In this document: positions 7,657 to 12,730 of the stretch, in pieces | Layout: each line of letters starts with the position of its first letter | Position numbering within the stretch: position 1 is the stretch's first letter | Assembly (NCBI GenBank): GCA_034409055.1 | Contig: DAOUMU010000238.1 | Span: 1 to 12,730 of the forward strand | DNA from: DAOUMU01 sp034409055 | Lineage (GTDB): Bacteria; Chloroflexota; Anaerolineae; 4572-78; J111 | Length of the DNA stretch: 12,730 bases | Reading direction: 5' to 3' | Translations under genes and position numbers: made by a program | Notes under the pieces: model-generated | What the model saw: only the letters and a program-made list of their open reading frames with translations | Told to the model about the DNA's origin: nothing | The model's database searches: none

Positions 7657-7848
7657 TCATTTGGCAGAACTTACACCAACCCCCTTGCTGTAATCGGACG
7701 AGATAATGTACTCTGGTTTGATGCGAACAATTACTGGTATCCAATTGCTTATCAGTCTCTTAGCAAGACTAGGAGCGTCTTCAAAGTCGAGATACTTTCC
7801 GAAAATGGAAAGTAAGTACTCAAAGATAGATGGGACCAGGTGTCCCAA
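7657..7848 (-). CDS. Possible small ORF downstream of the kinase-toxin gene
   Basis: An open frame of 63 codons from TTG at 7848, or about 82 codons if counted back to the preceding in-frame stop, begins close to or slightly inside the end of the cargo-kinase gene and runs to 7657. The translation is well mixed and moderately hydrophobic (GHLVPSIFEYLLSIF, RLISNWIPVIVRIKPEY). There is no ATG and no clear ribosome binding site. Its place directly after a toxin-like gene in the same cassette would suit an immunity or accessory protein. The frame could also be chance, or the end of a broken gene. The rest of 7573-7898 shows nothing else. Confidence 0.3.
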   Translation of the reverse strand: MGHLVPSIFEYLLSIFGKYLDFEDAPSLAKRLISNWIPVIVRIKPEYIISSDYSKGVGVSSAK

Positions 7849-7898
7849 TGCGGCGATCGCACTGAGATGATACGAGTAAGGGCGAACGGCTTGAGCAG

Positions 7899-9188
7899 TT
7901 ATGTCTCCAGACTATCTATACGAGCTGCGAGGATGTTCCCTATCTGCTGCTTTACCCCTCTGTCACGCAGCCCCTTAAATCTTAGGAGCTGCGCTTGGCC
8001 TTTTAGGGCGGTTACAGCTTGTTCCATCCCTGTCCGGAACGCTATAATGTGGGGTTTCAGAGTTGGTATATCGATAGTGATCCCTCCTACTTTCGTCATC
8101 ATGTCCTGGACCGCCTCTGCCGCATAGCCAGCGCGATTTCCCTTCGTCTTTACACGATCCTTGCCTGGCCAGACATTTGGAACAATTCTATTATTTGGAT
8201 CCAGGTTATCTATCGCTATAGCCTGGTGCGCTGTGTTAAAGTCTATGTTCGCCTCATTAACAACGCCAACTCCTGCATTATTGGGTCGGAAGCGATCGGC
8301 GTTGTTCACTATCAAGTCGAACACTGCCATCTTGCCTAGTTCTGTTAGCGTTGCTGGATTGGTTATTATGGCCTGCGGGGAGACCTGTCGCCCCCAGCCC
8401 CCTTGCGGCGCCTGGGCAGCTTGAATCTTATCCTCCAAGTTTTGGGCCATTGCCACCGTTTCAACCTTTAGGAATACGTCACCTGGCAAGCTGGTTGCAG
8501 CAAAATTTTGCAGGGTTGGGGGACCTTTTCCTCCACCCTCCTGAACCTGCACTTGGGTTAGTTCGGCAACTTCGTTGGCTGTCATTGCTTCGGCGTTTGG
8601 GACTCCTGCTAGAACCTTCTGGGCCAGCCATGTAACGTATTCGTGTCGAGCTTCGAACCCTTGTTTTCCCTCCCCCCCTTGTGGCACCTCGATCTTTATC
8701 ACTACGGAGTCTCCTTGATAGCCTCTGAGGACCCACACCTTATTGTGTACCTTAGTTACGGTGGCCACGTCCTGAGCTTGCACATTTTGTCCTACACCTA
8801 GCATCCGCTGTATGACCTGATTGCTATGCTCCTTGCGTTGGGCAATCGACATTGGAGGGACAGGGGTGGCCAGCGCCTGCGCAGCCACGCGGTCGGTTCC
8901 TTGCTTGTAGTGATCGTTCGCTAGGTCAACCGTGAGTTTGGTCTGAATCACCGGGCGTGGTCTCACCCCAGACAGTAGTTTGCCAACTGCTTGATTGCCA
9001 AGTGTGTGTTGAAGTTGAACCACATCACGCGGAGTCAGTGACCTGGGGTCAAACTTTGCTCGTTGGATGAGAGTGGCTGGGTGGGTTTGCTGCTTCGCTA
9101 GTATATCTAAATTTTCGGTAGTGGGCTTTGGAGATCGTTGTTTTGAATTTACTTTCTCATTTCCGTGCTTTTGTTCTTTCGATGACAT
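7899..9188 (-). CDS. Contractile-injection-system-cargo-like protein with PI3/4- or actin-fragmin-type kinase domain
   Basis: The 429-residue protein has three parts. Residues 1-50 are charged and disordered. Residues 51-110 carry LTPRDVVQLQHTLGNQAVGK, IQTKLTV and DHYKQGTDRVAAQAL. This is the leader pattern (LQ-x-xxGN-x-AV, IQ-x-KL, D-x-YE-x-EADRVA) found ahead of DUF4157-type proteins and effectors linked to extracellular contractile injection systems. The HE protease motif of DUF4157 is missing. Residues 140-429 resemble a kinase of the PI3/4-kinase or actin-fragmin-kinase type: VVIKIE with Lys165, DLIVNNADR (291-299) as catalytic loop, and AIDN (325-328) as the metal-binding DFG-like site. 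It may phosphorylate a host protein such as actin, by inference only. ATG at 9188 follows GGGG at 8 bases. Main gene of cassette II, without its own visible promoter. Confidence 0.75.
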   Translation of the reverse strand: MSSKEQKHGNEKVNSKQRSPKPTTENLDILAKQQTHPATLIQRAKFDPRSLTPRDVVQLQHTLGNQAVGKLLSGVRPRPVIQTKLTVDLANDHYKQGTDRVAAQALATPVPPMSIAQRKEHSNQVIQRMLGVGQNVQAQDVATVTKVHNKVWVLRGYQGDSVVIKIEVPQGGEGKQGFEARHEYVTWLAQKVLAGVPNAEAMTANEVAELTQVQVQEGGGKGPPTLQNFAATSLPGDVFLKVETVAMAQNLEDKIQAAQAPQGGWGRQVSPQAIITNPATLTELGKMAVFDLIVNNADRFRPNNAGVGVVNEANIDFNTAHQAIAIDNLDPNNRIVPNVWPGKDRVKTKGNRAGYAAEAVQDMMTKVGGITIDIPTLKPHIIAFRTGMEQAVTALKGQAQLLRFKGLRDRGVKQQIGNILAARIDSLET

Positions 9189-9233
9189 AAGTATCCCCTT
9201 TCAAATGTTTCGATTTCGACTAACTACGAAGCC

Positions 9234-9363
9234 GCCCAACGCCGGAGTTCACCCGCAGCCAAAGGTGAGCAAAACCACCTTCACAGCAGCCCAACAACCG
9301 TTAATCAAACTACCCGCCTATCCAAACCAACTTTGGCTGTCGGCGTGAAACGCCTTGTTATAT
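9234..9363 (-). other. attC site closing cassette I (attC6)
   Basis: Minus strand: starts ATATAACAAGGCG, ends GGCGTTGGGC. It is nearly identical to attC2 and attC3 across the inner 110 bases. Its start, GGCAATATAAC with flank, complements GTTATATTGCC at 12578-12568, the other end of cassette I, 3.2 kb away. Confidence 0.92.
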
Positions 9364-9523
9364 TGCCCCAACTTGACCACGGCATTTTACGAATGGAAAA
9401 CCAACGTTCTATCAACGGGGGCATGGTGCCATTTTTGTTAGCAAGTTCCCATTCAATTCTAGCATAACTTGACCAGCATACAACCTCACGCAAGAAAGAA
9501 GGCAACGATGCCTGTCTTTTCAT
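9305..9523 (-). CDS. Possible small protein whose ORF ends inside attC6
   Basis: A 72-codon frame from ATG at 9523 is preceded by GGGGAAGGAT, a good Shine-Dalgarno though only a few bases away. The product (MKRQASLPSFLREVVCWSSY, then ARIEWELANKNGTMPPLIER) has no recognised domain. The final 18 or so codons lie inside attC6, so its end is written by the recombination site; cassette genes that stop within attC are known. It lies 60 bases after the short secreted-protein gene. It could be a relic or a non-coding frame. Confidence 0.35.
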   Translation of the reverse strand: MKRQASLPSFLREVVCWSSYARIEWELANKNGTMPPLIERWFSIRKMPWSSWGNITRRFTPTAKVGLDRRVV

Positions 9524-9583
9524 TTATCCTTCCCCATCGTTCCGGCACGCGATTGCGTCTCTGCAAGCATTGTTAATCTTCGC

Positions 9584-10048
9584 CTACGGCCCCGGCGATA
9601 CCGTAACCTGCACCGTTTCATTGGCCCCGCCCGGCAGATTAAATGCCTGGCTGACGCCCAAGACCGGGCCGTCTTTGCCTTGGGTCACCACCCAGCGGAA
9701 CGGGCCATCGCCAAAATCTTTCTCATGTACCCACCAACGTTGATAGCCGTTCCCGTCCAGCGATCCCCGCCAGCCTTCCACATCGTACCAATCGCCCAAC
9801 TTGTTTTGCCACTGCACCACGCTCCACGCCTCAGCGGGCGCAGGCTGCGCTTGCAGTTCAATCCAGGCCCCCAACGGGCCGTTATCTTTGCTTTTACCTT
9901 TCTGCTGCTCACGGGCGGGCGTGGGCGTATCCCGCGCGGGTAATCCCGCCTCGGCCGTCGGGACCAACAACACGGACAAGGCCAGCAAACCGACGAACAG
10001 CGCAGCAAAGGCCAGCTTGATCAAAATGAAGTCTCTTTTTTGGGTCAT
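9584..10048 (-). CDS. Small secreted protein of unknown function
   Basis: The product is 154 residues. The N-terminus MTQKRDFILIK with a hydrophobic core (about 9-30) and TAEAG is a signal peptide, probably cleaved after AEA at about 34. A proline/threonine and lysine-rich linker (37-55) leads to a compact domain (58-148) rich in tryptophan: GAWIELQAQ, AWSVVQWQNKLGDWYDVEGW, YQRWWVHEKDFGDGPFRWVV. The pattern resembles short secreted Chloroflexota proteins in which the mature part seems to be a beta-sandwich that binds or decorates a surface; that is an impression, not a known function. ATG at 10048 follows TTTGGAG at suitable spacing. It follows the GYAW-repeat gene with a 120-base gap filled by a large palindrome. 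Confidence 0.82.
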   Translation of the reverse strand: MTQKRDFILIKLAFAALFVGLLALSVLLVPTAEAGLPARDTPTPAREQQKGKSKDNGPLGAWIELQAQPAPAEAWSVVQWQNKLGDWYDVEGWRGSLDGNGYQRWWVHEKDFGDGPFRWVVTQGKDGPVLGVSQAFNLPGGANETVQVTVSPGP

Positions 10049-10073
10049 TGTGTTTCTCCAAATTTAATTGTAT

Positions 10074-10160
10074 CAGTAGATCCAATTTTCGCTCCGAGGG
10101 GACAAATCCCCGTTTTGGCCCGGATTTGGCAATCCTGGCCGAGCAAATTTGGATCTACTG
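10074..10160. repeat. 87-bp imperfect palindrome between two secreted-protein genes
   Basis: CAGTAGATCCAA (10074-10085) is inverted exactly as TTGGATCTACTG (10149-10160). Inside, TTTCGCTC and GAGCAAA, then GGACAAATCC and GGATTTG, prolong the stem with small bulges, so most of the 87 bases can fold into one hairpin. No AAC/GTT boxes are present, so it is not an attC. It could be a REP-like or MITE-like element, or an RNA end that protects or stops the upstream transcript. Confidence 0.6.
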
Positions 10161-10168
10161 TGTATCAT

Positions 10169-11167
10169 CTACCGTTCCGGCAGCCCTTCCCACGAGTTCA
10201 ACCCGCCGGAAGACGCGGCCGCACCCGCACCCGCCGTGGATACCACCGGGCCAAACACGTTGTTGCCTTCGTTGCTTTCCCGGATATTACCATAGGTGGT
10301 GGTGTAATTGATGCTGTCTACGTAGGCGTACACATTGGCGCCCACCGGGAAGCTGCCGCTGCCGTTGTAGTAGTAAGCGCCGCCGGTGGTCAGGATGAGT
10401 GATTGACCGGGGTTAAGGGTGGTGGTCACACCCCAGGCCGCCCCGTGGCTGGCAATGGTGTTCCAGGGCCGGTTGAGAGGCGGCGGGGCCGGGTTGGGGT
10501 TGAAGTAGACATCCACCCAGAAACCATCCGGCGTGGCCGTGGTGCCCGCATTGCGAATGGTGACAGTAACGACGCTGGAGGTAGCCACAAGGCTGTCCAC
10601 CACCAGATCCGGGCCGGAGGCAAAGCCTTTGACGATGAGCGGCAGGTAGATGTCGCCGCTGCTGTCGCGCCAATCGGCGAGCACGCTGTAGGCATTAGCC
10701 CCGCTGTTGCGGAAATGGATCCAGCCCACGTTCTCGGCCCAGGCGTAGCCGTCGAACTCGCCGGTGTCCGGGTCTATGGTCACCTGACCGTCAGATGGAT
10801 GGAAGTTGATCCAGCCCGCGTTGGCGCTCCAGGCGTAGCCGGACAGGTTGCCGTGGCCGTCGTTGTTCACGCCGTAGGTGCCGGCGGCATCATTGGCGTA
10901 GGTGTGCGCGCCGCCGCCCTCATACGTGCCCAGTCTGATCCAGCCGATGTTCTCGGCCCAGGCGTAGCCTTCCAGGTGGTCATCATACACCATCACCCCG
11001 CCGTGGCTGGGATTGAAGTTGATCCAGCCGATGTTGCTGCCCCAGGCCCATTTGTTAACGGCGTCGATATTACCTGCGGCGTAGATCACAGTGTAGGCCA
11101 GCAAAGACAAGAGCAAGACCAACAGCAACACCGGATAGAATTTGTGTGTTCGGATTTTGTTTAGCAT
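10169..11167 (-). CDS. Secreted GYAW-repeat protein with CARDB-like domain
   Basis: It is 332 residues from ATG at 11167, chosen because AAAGGAG stands 9 bases before it; the earlier in-frame ATG at 11218 lacks one. A signal peptide covers about 1-31 (hydrophobic 11-30, ending IYAAG). Four repeats follow: KWAWGSNIGWINF (39), GYAWAENIGWIRL (67), GYAWSANAGWINF (110) and GYAWAENVGWIHF (140). DIYLPLIVKG (172-181) resembles a segment common in Chloroflexota surface proteins. Residues about 186-300 (PDLVVDSLVATSSVVTVTIR, NAGTTATPDGFWVDVYFNP) look like a CARDB-type beta-sandwich adhesion module. The role is probably cell-surface or extracellular. It follows the Lcl-domain gene on the same strand with a 196-base gap that contains a GC-rich palindrome. 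Confidence 0.88.
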   Translation of the reverse strand: MLNKIRTHKFYPVLLLVLLLSLLAYTVIYAAGNIDAVNKWAWGSNIGWINFNPSHGGVMVYDDHLEGYAWAENIGWIRLGTYEGGGAHTYANDAAGTYGVNNDGHGNLSGYAWSANAGWINFHPSDGQVTIDPDTGEFDGYAWAENVGWIHFRNSGANAYSVLADWRDSSGDIYLPLIVKGFASGPDLVVDSLVATSSVVTVTIRNAGTTATPDGFWVDVYFNPNPAPPPLNRPWNTIASHGAAWGVTTTLNPGQSLILTTGGAYYYNGSGSFPVGANVYAYVDSINYTTTYGNIRESNEGNNVFGPVVSTAGAGAAASSGGLNSWEGLPER

Positions 11168-11273
11168 AGTAGAAATCTCCTTTGGAATCAGAGTGTAGAT
11201 ATTGAAGCCGAAAGGCATAGACCATTTATCTGACCTTTAATATCAGGTAAATCTTAAAAATTTGATTCTAAAT

Positions 11274-11330
11274 CGGCAAGGGGGGACTCCCCCTCGCGAA
11301 GCATCCCCGAAGGGGGCTTGCATCCCCCTC
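11274..11330. repeat. GC-rich palindromic element between two secreted-protein genes
   Basis: Runs of five to six G or C are arranged so that GGGGG-ACT-CCCCC and CCCC-GAA-GGGG can each form hairpins, with further pairing between outer runs. GCATCCCC is present twice in direct orientation. There is no clear T tract directly after it on the minus strand, so it is a weak candidate for a terminator; it may be a REP-like element affecting readthrough or RNA stability. Confidence 0.55.
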
Positions 11331-11363
11331 AAAGAATTCAAAGGGTCAAAGTATCAAAGCCTC

Positions 11364-12200
11364 TCATTGTCCGCCGCGAACCGGCCACACGTAGCAGGCG
11401 AAGGCCTTATCGCTGATGCCCCACCCGCCATCGTTCAGGAACACGAGCCAGGCGATGCTCGGGTCGACCTCGGGGGACGTACTCGACCAATATCTGCTCG
11501 GCTGCACGCCAGTGAAGGCAGACGGCGTACCTGAATGAACCGCCTCCGTTCCATGAGTCAACGCATACAATTCAGCCCGCGTGGGCAACCGCCAGTTTTC
11601 GTCCTCTGGCCCGTATGCGCTTGCTCGCTTATGCGCATCATCGTAACACGTGTAATCCGGAGAAGAACAATCCGTTGAGCTATTTCGCCACGGTTTCTCA
11701 CCACCCCAACCGGCATCCTGCGCCCACTCCAGGCACTGACCCACCCCATTATGCCCCAACAGGTCTGTGACCGTCCCATCGCCATTATCGCACCACCGCG
11801 TGCCATTCAGCGTCCCGTTGGCGCAGTGGCAACCGCCGTACAACTTGCCGCTCTGCAAGCCCCATTCCCCCGTTGTCAGGCCCCAATAGGTTTTGCTCGC
11901 ACGCACTTCGGTTGAAATCGCTCCCGTGCCACTCACTTCGGGGGCTGCCGCCATAATCTCATCCAGCGTGTGCATCGTACTCCCCGGCCCGCTGCTCGGT
12001 TCGGTGAAGGTCGTCATCTTCGTCCCTGCTGTGCCAGCGTCCAGGCGATTGTAGATTTGCTCCAGGGTGTACATCTGTGAGCCGGCATCGGCAGGCCCGC
12101 TGGGGGGATCCGTATTCCCGGCCAGCACCGCGACCACGGACGTCAGCGTAATGACCAATACGCTCAGGATAATGGTTGTGTATTTGTAGTTGATTTTCAT
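11364..12200 (-). CDS. Secreted Lcl/DUF1566 domain protein
   Basis: The product is 278 residues. MKINYKY followed by a hydrophobic stretch (9-27) ending VLAGN is a signal peptide or N-terminal anchor. Residues 42-86 hold two related units, MYTLEQIYNRLDAG and MHTLDEIMAAAP, as seen before Lcl domains. The Lcl C-terminal domain (about 135-277) shows CDNGDGTVTDLLGH, WRLPTRAELYAL (203-214), YWSSTSPE (237-244) and AWLVFLNDGGWG (250-261), ending in ACYVWPVRGG. Lcl-type domains occur in secreted adhesins and are related to C-type-lectin folds. Several cysteines (for example C124, C126, C137) suggest disulphides outside the cell. ATG at 12200 follows AAGGAG at about 9 bases. It is the first gene of cassette I, behind a leader of about 285 bases. 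Confidence 0.9.
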   Translation of the reverse strand: MKINYKYTTIILSVLVITLTSVVAVLAGNTDPPSGPADAGSQMYTLEQIYNRLDAGTAGTKMTTFTEPSSGPGSTMHTLDEIMAAAPEVSGTGAISTEVRASKTYWGLTTGEWGLQSGKLYGGCHCANGTLNGTRWCDNGDGTVTDLLGHNGVGQCLEWAQDAGWGGEKPWRNSSTDCSSPDYTCYDDAHKRASAYGPEDENWRLPTRAELYALTHGTEAVHSGTPSAFTGVQPSRYWSSTSPEVDPSIAWLVFLNDGGWGISDKAFACYVWPVRGGQ

Positions 12201-12486
12201 TATGTTTGCTCCTTACTGGAATTAAATGCACCAACCAGGCGCCAGACAGCGCAGGTTGGCGCAGGTTATGAAACAGGTTATTAGTTTTTCGGGACTGCCT
12301 CCTATGGGCGCTCCGGCCCCATACAAAAAACGCACCGCCGGCCGTGTACAACTAATAGCCGCAGTGCGTTTAAATAACGCGAGAACAGTTATTACAACAA
12401 CAATCAGGAAAGAAGGATGAAAGATCAAGATAGATTCTCGGTTAGTGCAGGTTCAGGTTTGTTGGGATAAAACAGTTTTGTAATTG
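12201..12486 (-). promoter_or_regulatory. Long structured 5' leader of the Lcl-domain gene
   Basis: This gene-free stretch lies between the promoter and the first start codon. In transcript order it holds a hairpin-terminator (12370-12325), a GC-rich segment with GGGGCCGGAGCGCCC (12320-12306), AACTAATA (12286-12279), which complements TATTAGTT in the terminator loop (12357-12350), and a second stem CCAACC/GGTTGG (about 12261-12228) just before the ribosome binding site. The arrangement resembles an attenuator or cis-acting RNA. I do not recognise it as a known riboswitch. Confidence 0.45.
12325..12370 (-). terminator. Intrinsic terminator inside the cassette I leader
   Basis: On the minus strand AACGCAC-T-GC, one bulged G, then GGC (12370-12358) pairs with GCC-GGCGGTGCGTT (12342-12329), allowing one G-T wobble and one bulge, and is followed directly by six Ts. 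It lies about 120 bases after the promoter and 125 before the Lcl-domain start codon, so it would release a short leader RNA unless bypassed. Confidence 0.65.
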
Positions 12487-12492
12487 TATATC

Positions 12493-12521
12493 AGTATAGG
12501 GTACGTTTTTGGAGCAGTCAA
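12493..12521 (-). promoter_or_regulatory. Sigma-70-type promoter of cassette I
   Basis: TTGACT (12521-12516) and TATACT (12498-12493) on the minus strand are each five of six to consensus with an exact 17-base spacer. It is 56 bases inside the cassette boundary and faces the secreted-protein genes, so the cassette moves with its own promoter. Confidence 0.7.
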
Positions 12522-12571
12522 CCCCCTTTCTTGGGAATTTTGATTAGGAAGGTTGGGGGAAGGGAAAGGCA

Positions 12572-12682
12572 ATATAACGCCTAAGTTGAGCGGCGCCACG
12601 TAGAGCCGTGGCTAACCGAACCGGTACTCCACAAAACACCGGTTGCTTTCAAATCAAGCGAGTTGGCTCAGAACCGTTGTCT
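12572..12682 (-). other. attC site at the right edge (attC7)
   Basis: Minus strand: starts AGACAACGG, ends AGGCGTTATAT. The arms pair less well than in the other sites (TGAGC against GCTCA, near GGTTC/TTAGGC), but inner stems CCACG/CGTGG and ACCGGT/ACCGGT are clear. The lack of AA after the first box and the imperfect first box (AGACAAC) make it the weakest single site; its 11-base match to attC6 across 3.2 kb supports it. It closes a cassette lying mainly beyond the window. Confidence 0.72.
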
Positions 12683-12730
12683 GATCGCTCCTACCTCAGC
12701 CGGCACCCCCTCGCCCTTTCATTCGGTCTG

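Larger units (their letters stand above)
9240..12577 (-). mobile_element. Gene cassette I (3.3 kb, several genes)
   Basis: Bounded by attC7 (12572-12682) and attC6, with an exact 11-base terminal match. It carries three secreted-protein genes on one strand, a possible fourth small ORF, its own promoter (12493-12521) and a structured leader. No further AAC...GCGTT site was found between the ends. The region is visibly richer in G+C than cassettes III to V. Confidence 0.75.
1..12682 (-). mobile_element. Integron gene-cassette array (attC-delimited, no integrase in window)
   Basis: Seven attC-like sites divide the window into six complete cassettes and two partial ones. Terminal matches within each complete cassette, read on the minus strand, are: I GTTATATTGCC, II GTTGGGCGGC, III GTTGGGCGGCT, IV GTTATATGCC, V GTTAGCGGGC, VI GTTGGGCGG. 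Each also appears reverse-complemented at the start of that cassette's own attC. All the intact main genes run on the minus strand with attC at their 3' side, the normal cassette layout. The GCGTT end of each site and the AACAA start of six of them set the same orientation independently. No integrase or attI is visible; they are expected to the right. Whether this is a chromosomal array or an integrase-less cluster cannot be decided here. Confidence 0.9.

Noticed and set aside
7899..9188. Calling the cargo-kinase gene a plain DUF4157 protease-like protein
   Set aside because: Only the leader resembles that group; the HE motif is missing and the C-terminal part has kinase motifs.
4661..9363. 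The recurring 130-bp blocks as CRISPR or simple dispersed repeats
   Set aside because: They are too long and too few, the material between them is coding, and they have the boxes and fold of attC sites.
10403..11164. Long plus-strand ORF of 253 codons
   Set aside because: It is a shadow of the GYAW-repeat gene in GC-rich DNA; the minus strand has a signal peptide, clear repeats and a strong ribosome binding site.
12222..12428. Minus-strand 68-codon ORF in the cassette I leader
   Set aside because: It starts with TTG without a ribosome binding site and runs through the terminator hairpin; treated as non-coding leader.
672..12682. Array oriented on the plus strand
   Set aside because: The core boxes are symmetrical, but AACAA at the start in six of seven sites and GCGTT at the end of every site appear in the right order only on the minus strand, where the intact main genes also lie.

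Overview
The window is most simply read as part of an integron gene-cassette array lying on the minus strand, with no integrase in view. Seven sites have attC architecture. In the minus-strand direction each opens with an imperfect RYYYAAC box, followed by AA in six of seven, and all seven end in GCGTT. Outer arms are complementary and imperfect, and sites span 111 to 190 bp. The best evidence is internal. For each of the six complete cassettes, the 9 to 11 bases at its start are repeated as the reverse complement at the start of its own terminal attC, as expected if each segment once closed into a circle. The integrase and attI should lie to the right, beyond base 12730.

Minus-strand order (high to low coordinate): cassette I (12577-9240) carries secreted proteins: an Lcl/DUF1566 protein, a GYAW-repeat plus CARDB-like protein, a short secreted protein and possibly a small ORF ending inside attC. 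It has its own promoter and a structured leader with an intrinsic terminator. Cassette II (9239-7455) encodes a protein with an N-terminus like contractile-injection-system cargo and a C-terminal PI3/4- or actin-fragmin-type kinase domain. Cassette III (7454-6629) encodes an unrecognised 207-residue protein. Cassette IV (6628-5426) encodes a TPR-like/transmembrane protein. Cassette V (5425-4667) encodes a small membrane protein with a PH-like domain. Cassette VI (4666-678) is large and eroded: a MITE-like element, an IS982-like transposase fragment and a RibD-type reductase fragment on the plus strand, then a PH-like protein and a class-C beta-lactamase-fold lipoprotein, then a decayed formylglycine-enzyme-type (FGE-sulfatase) fragment. 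Cassette VII (677 to beyond base 1) encodes an AraC-type sensor domain without its DNA-binding part.

The genes do not form one pathway. In cassettes II, III, IV, V and VII a single main gene starts about 40 to 52 bases inside the cassette with no promoter visible, so they probably depend on upstream transcription. Cassettes I and VI have recognisable -35/-10 pairs of their own.

The host is probably a Chloroflexota bacterium (Anaerolineae/Caldilineae-like). This is inferred from the TPR style of the cassette IV protein, the GYAW repeats with a 'YLPLIVK' segment, the cargo-like N-terminus, and the abundance of PH-like and Lcl proteins. No rRNA or other marker gene is present to confirm it. Cassette I looks clearly richer in G+C than cassettes III to V, which fits mixed origins.
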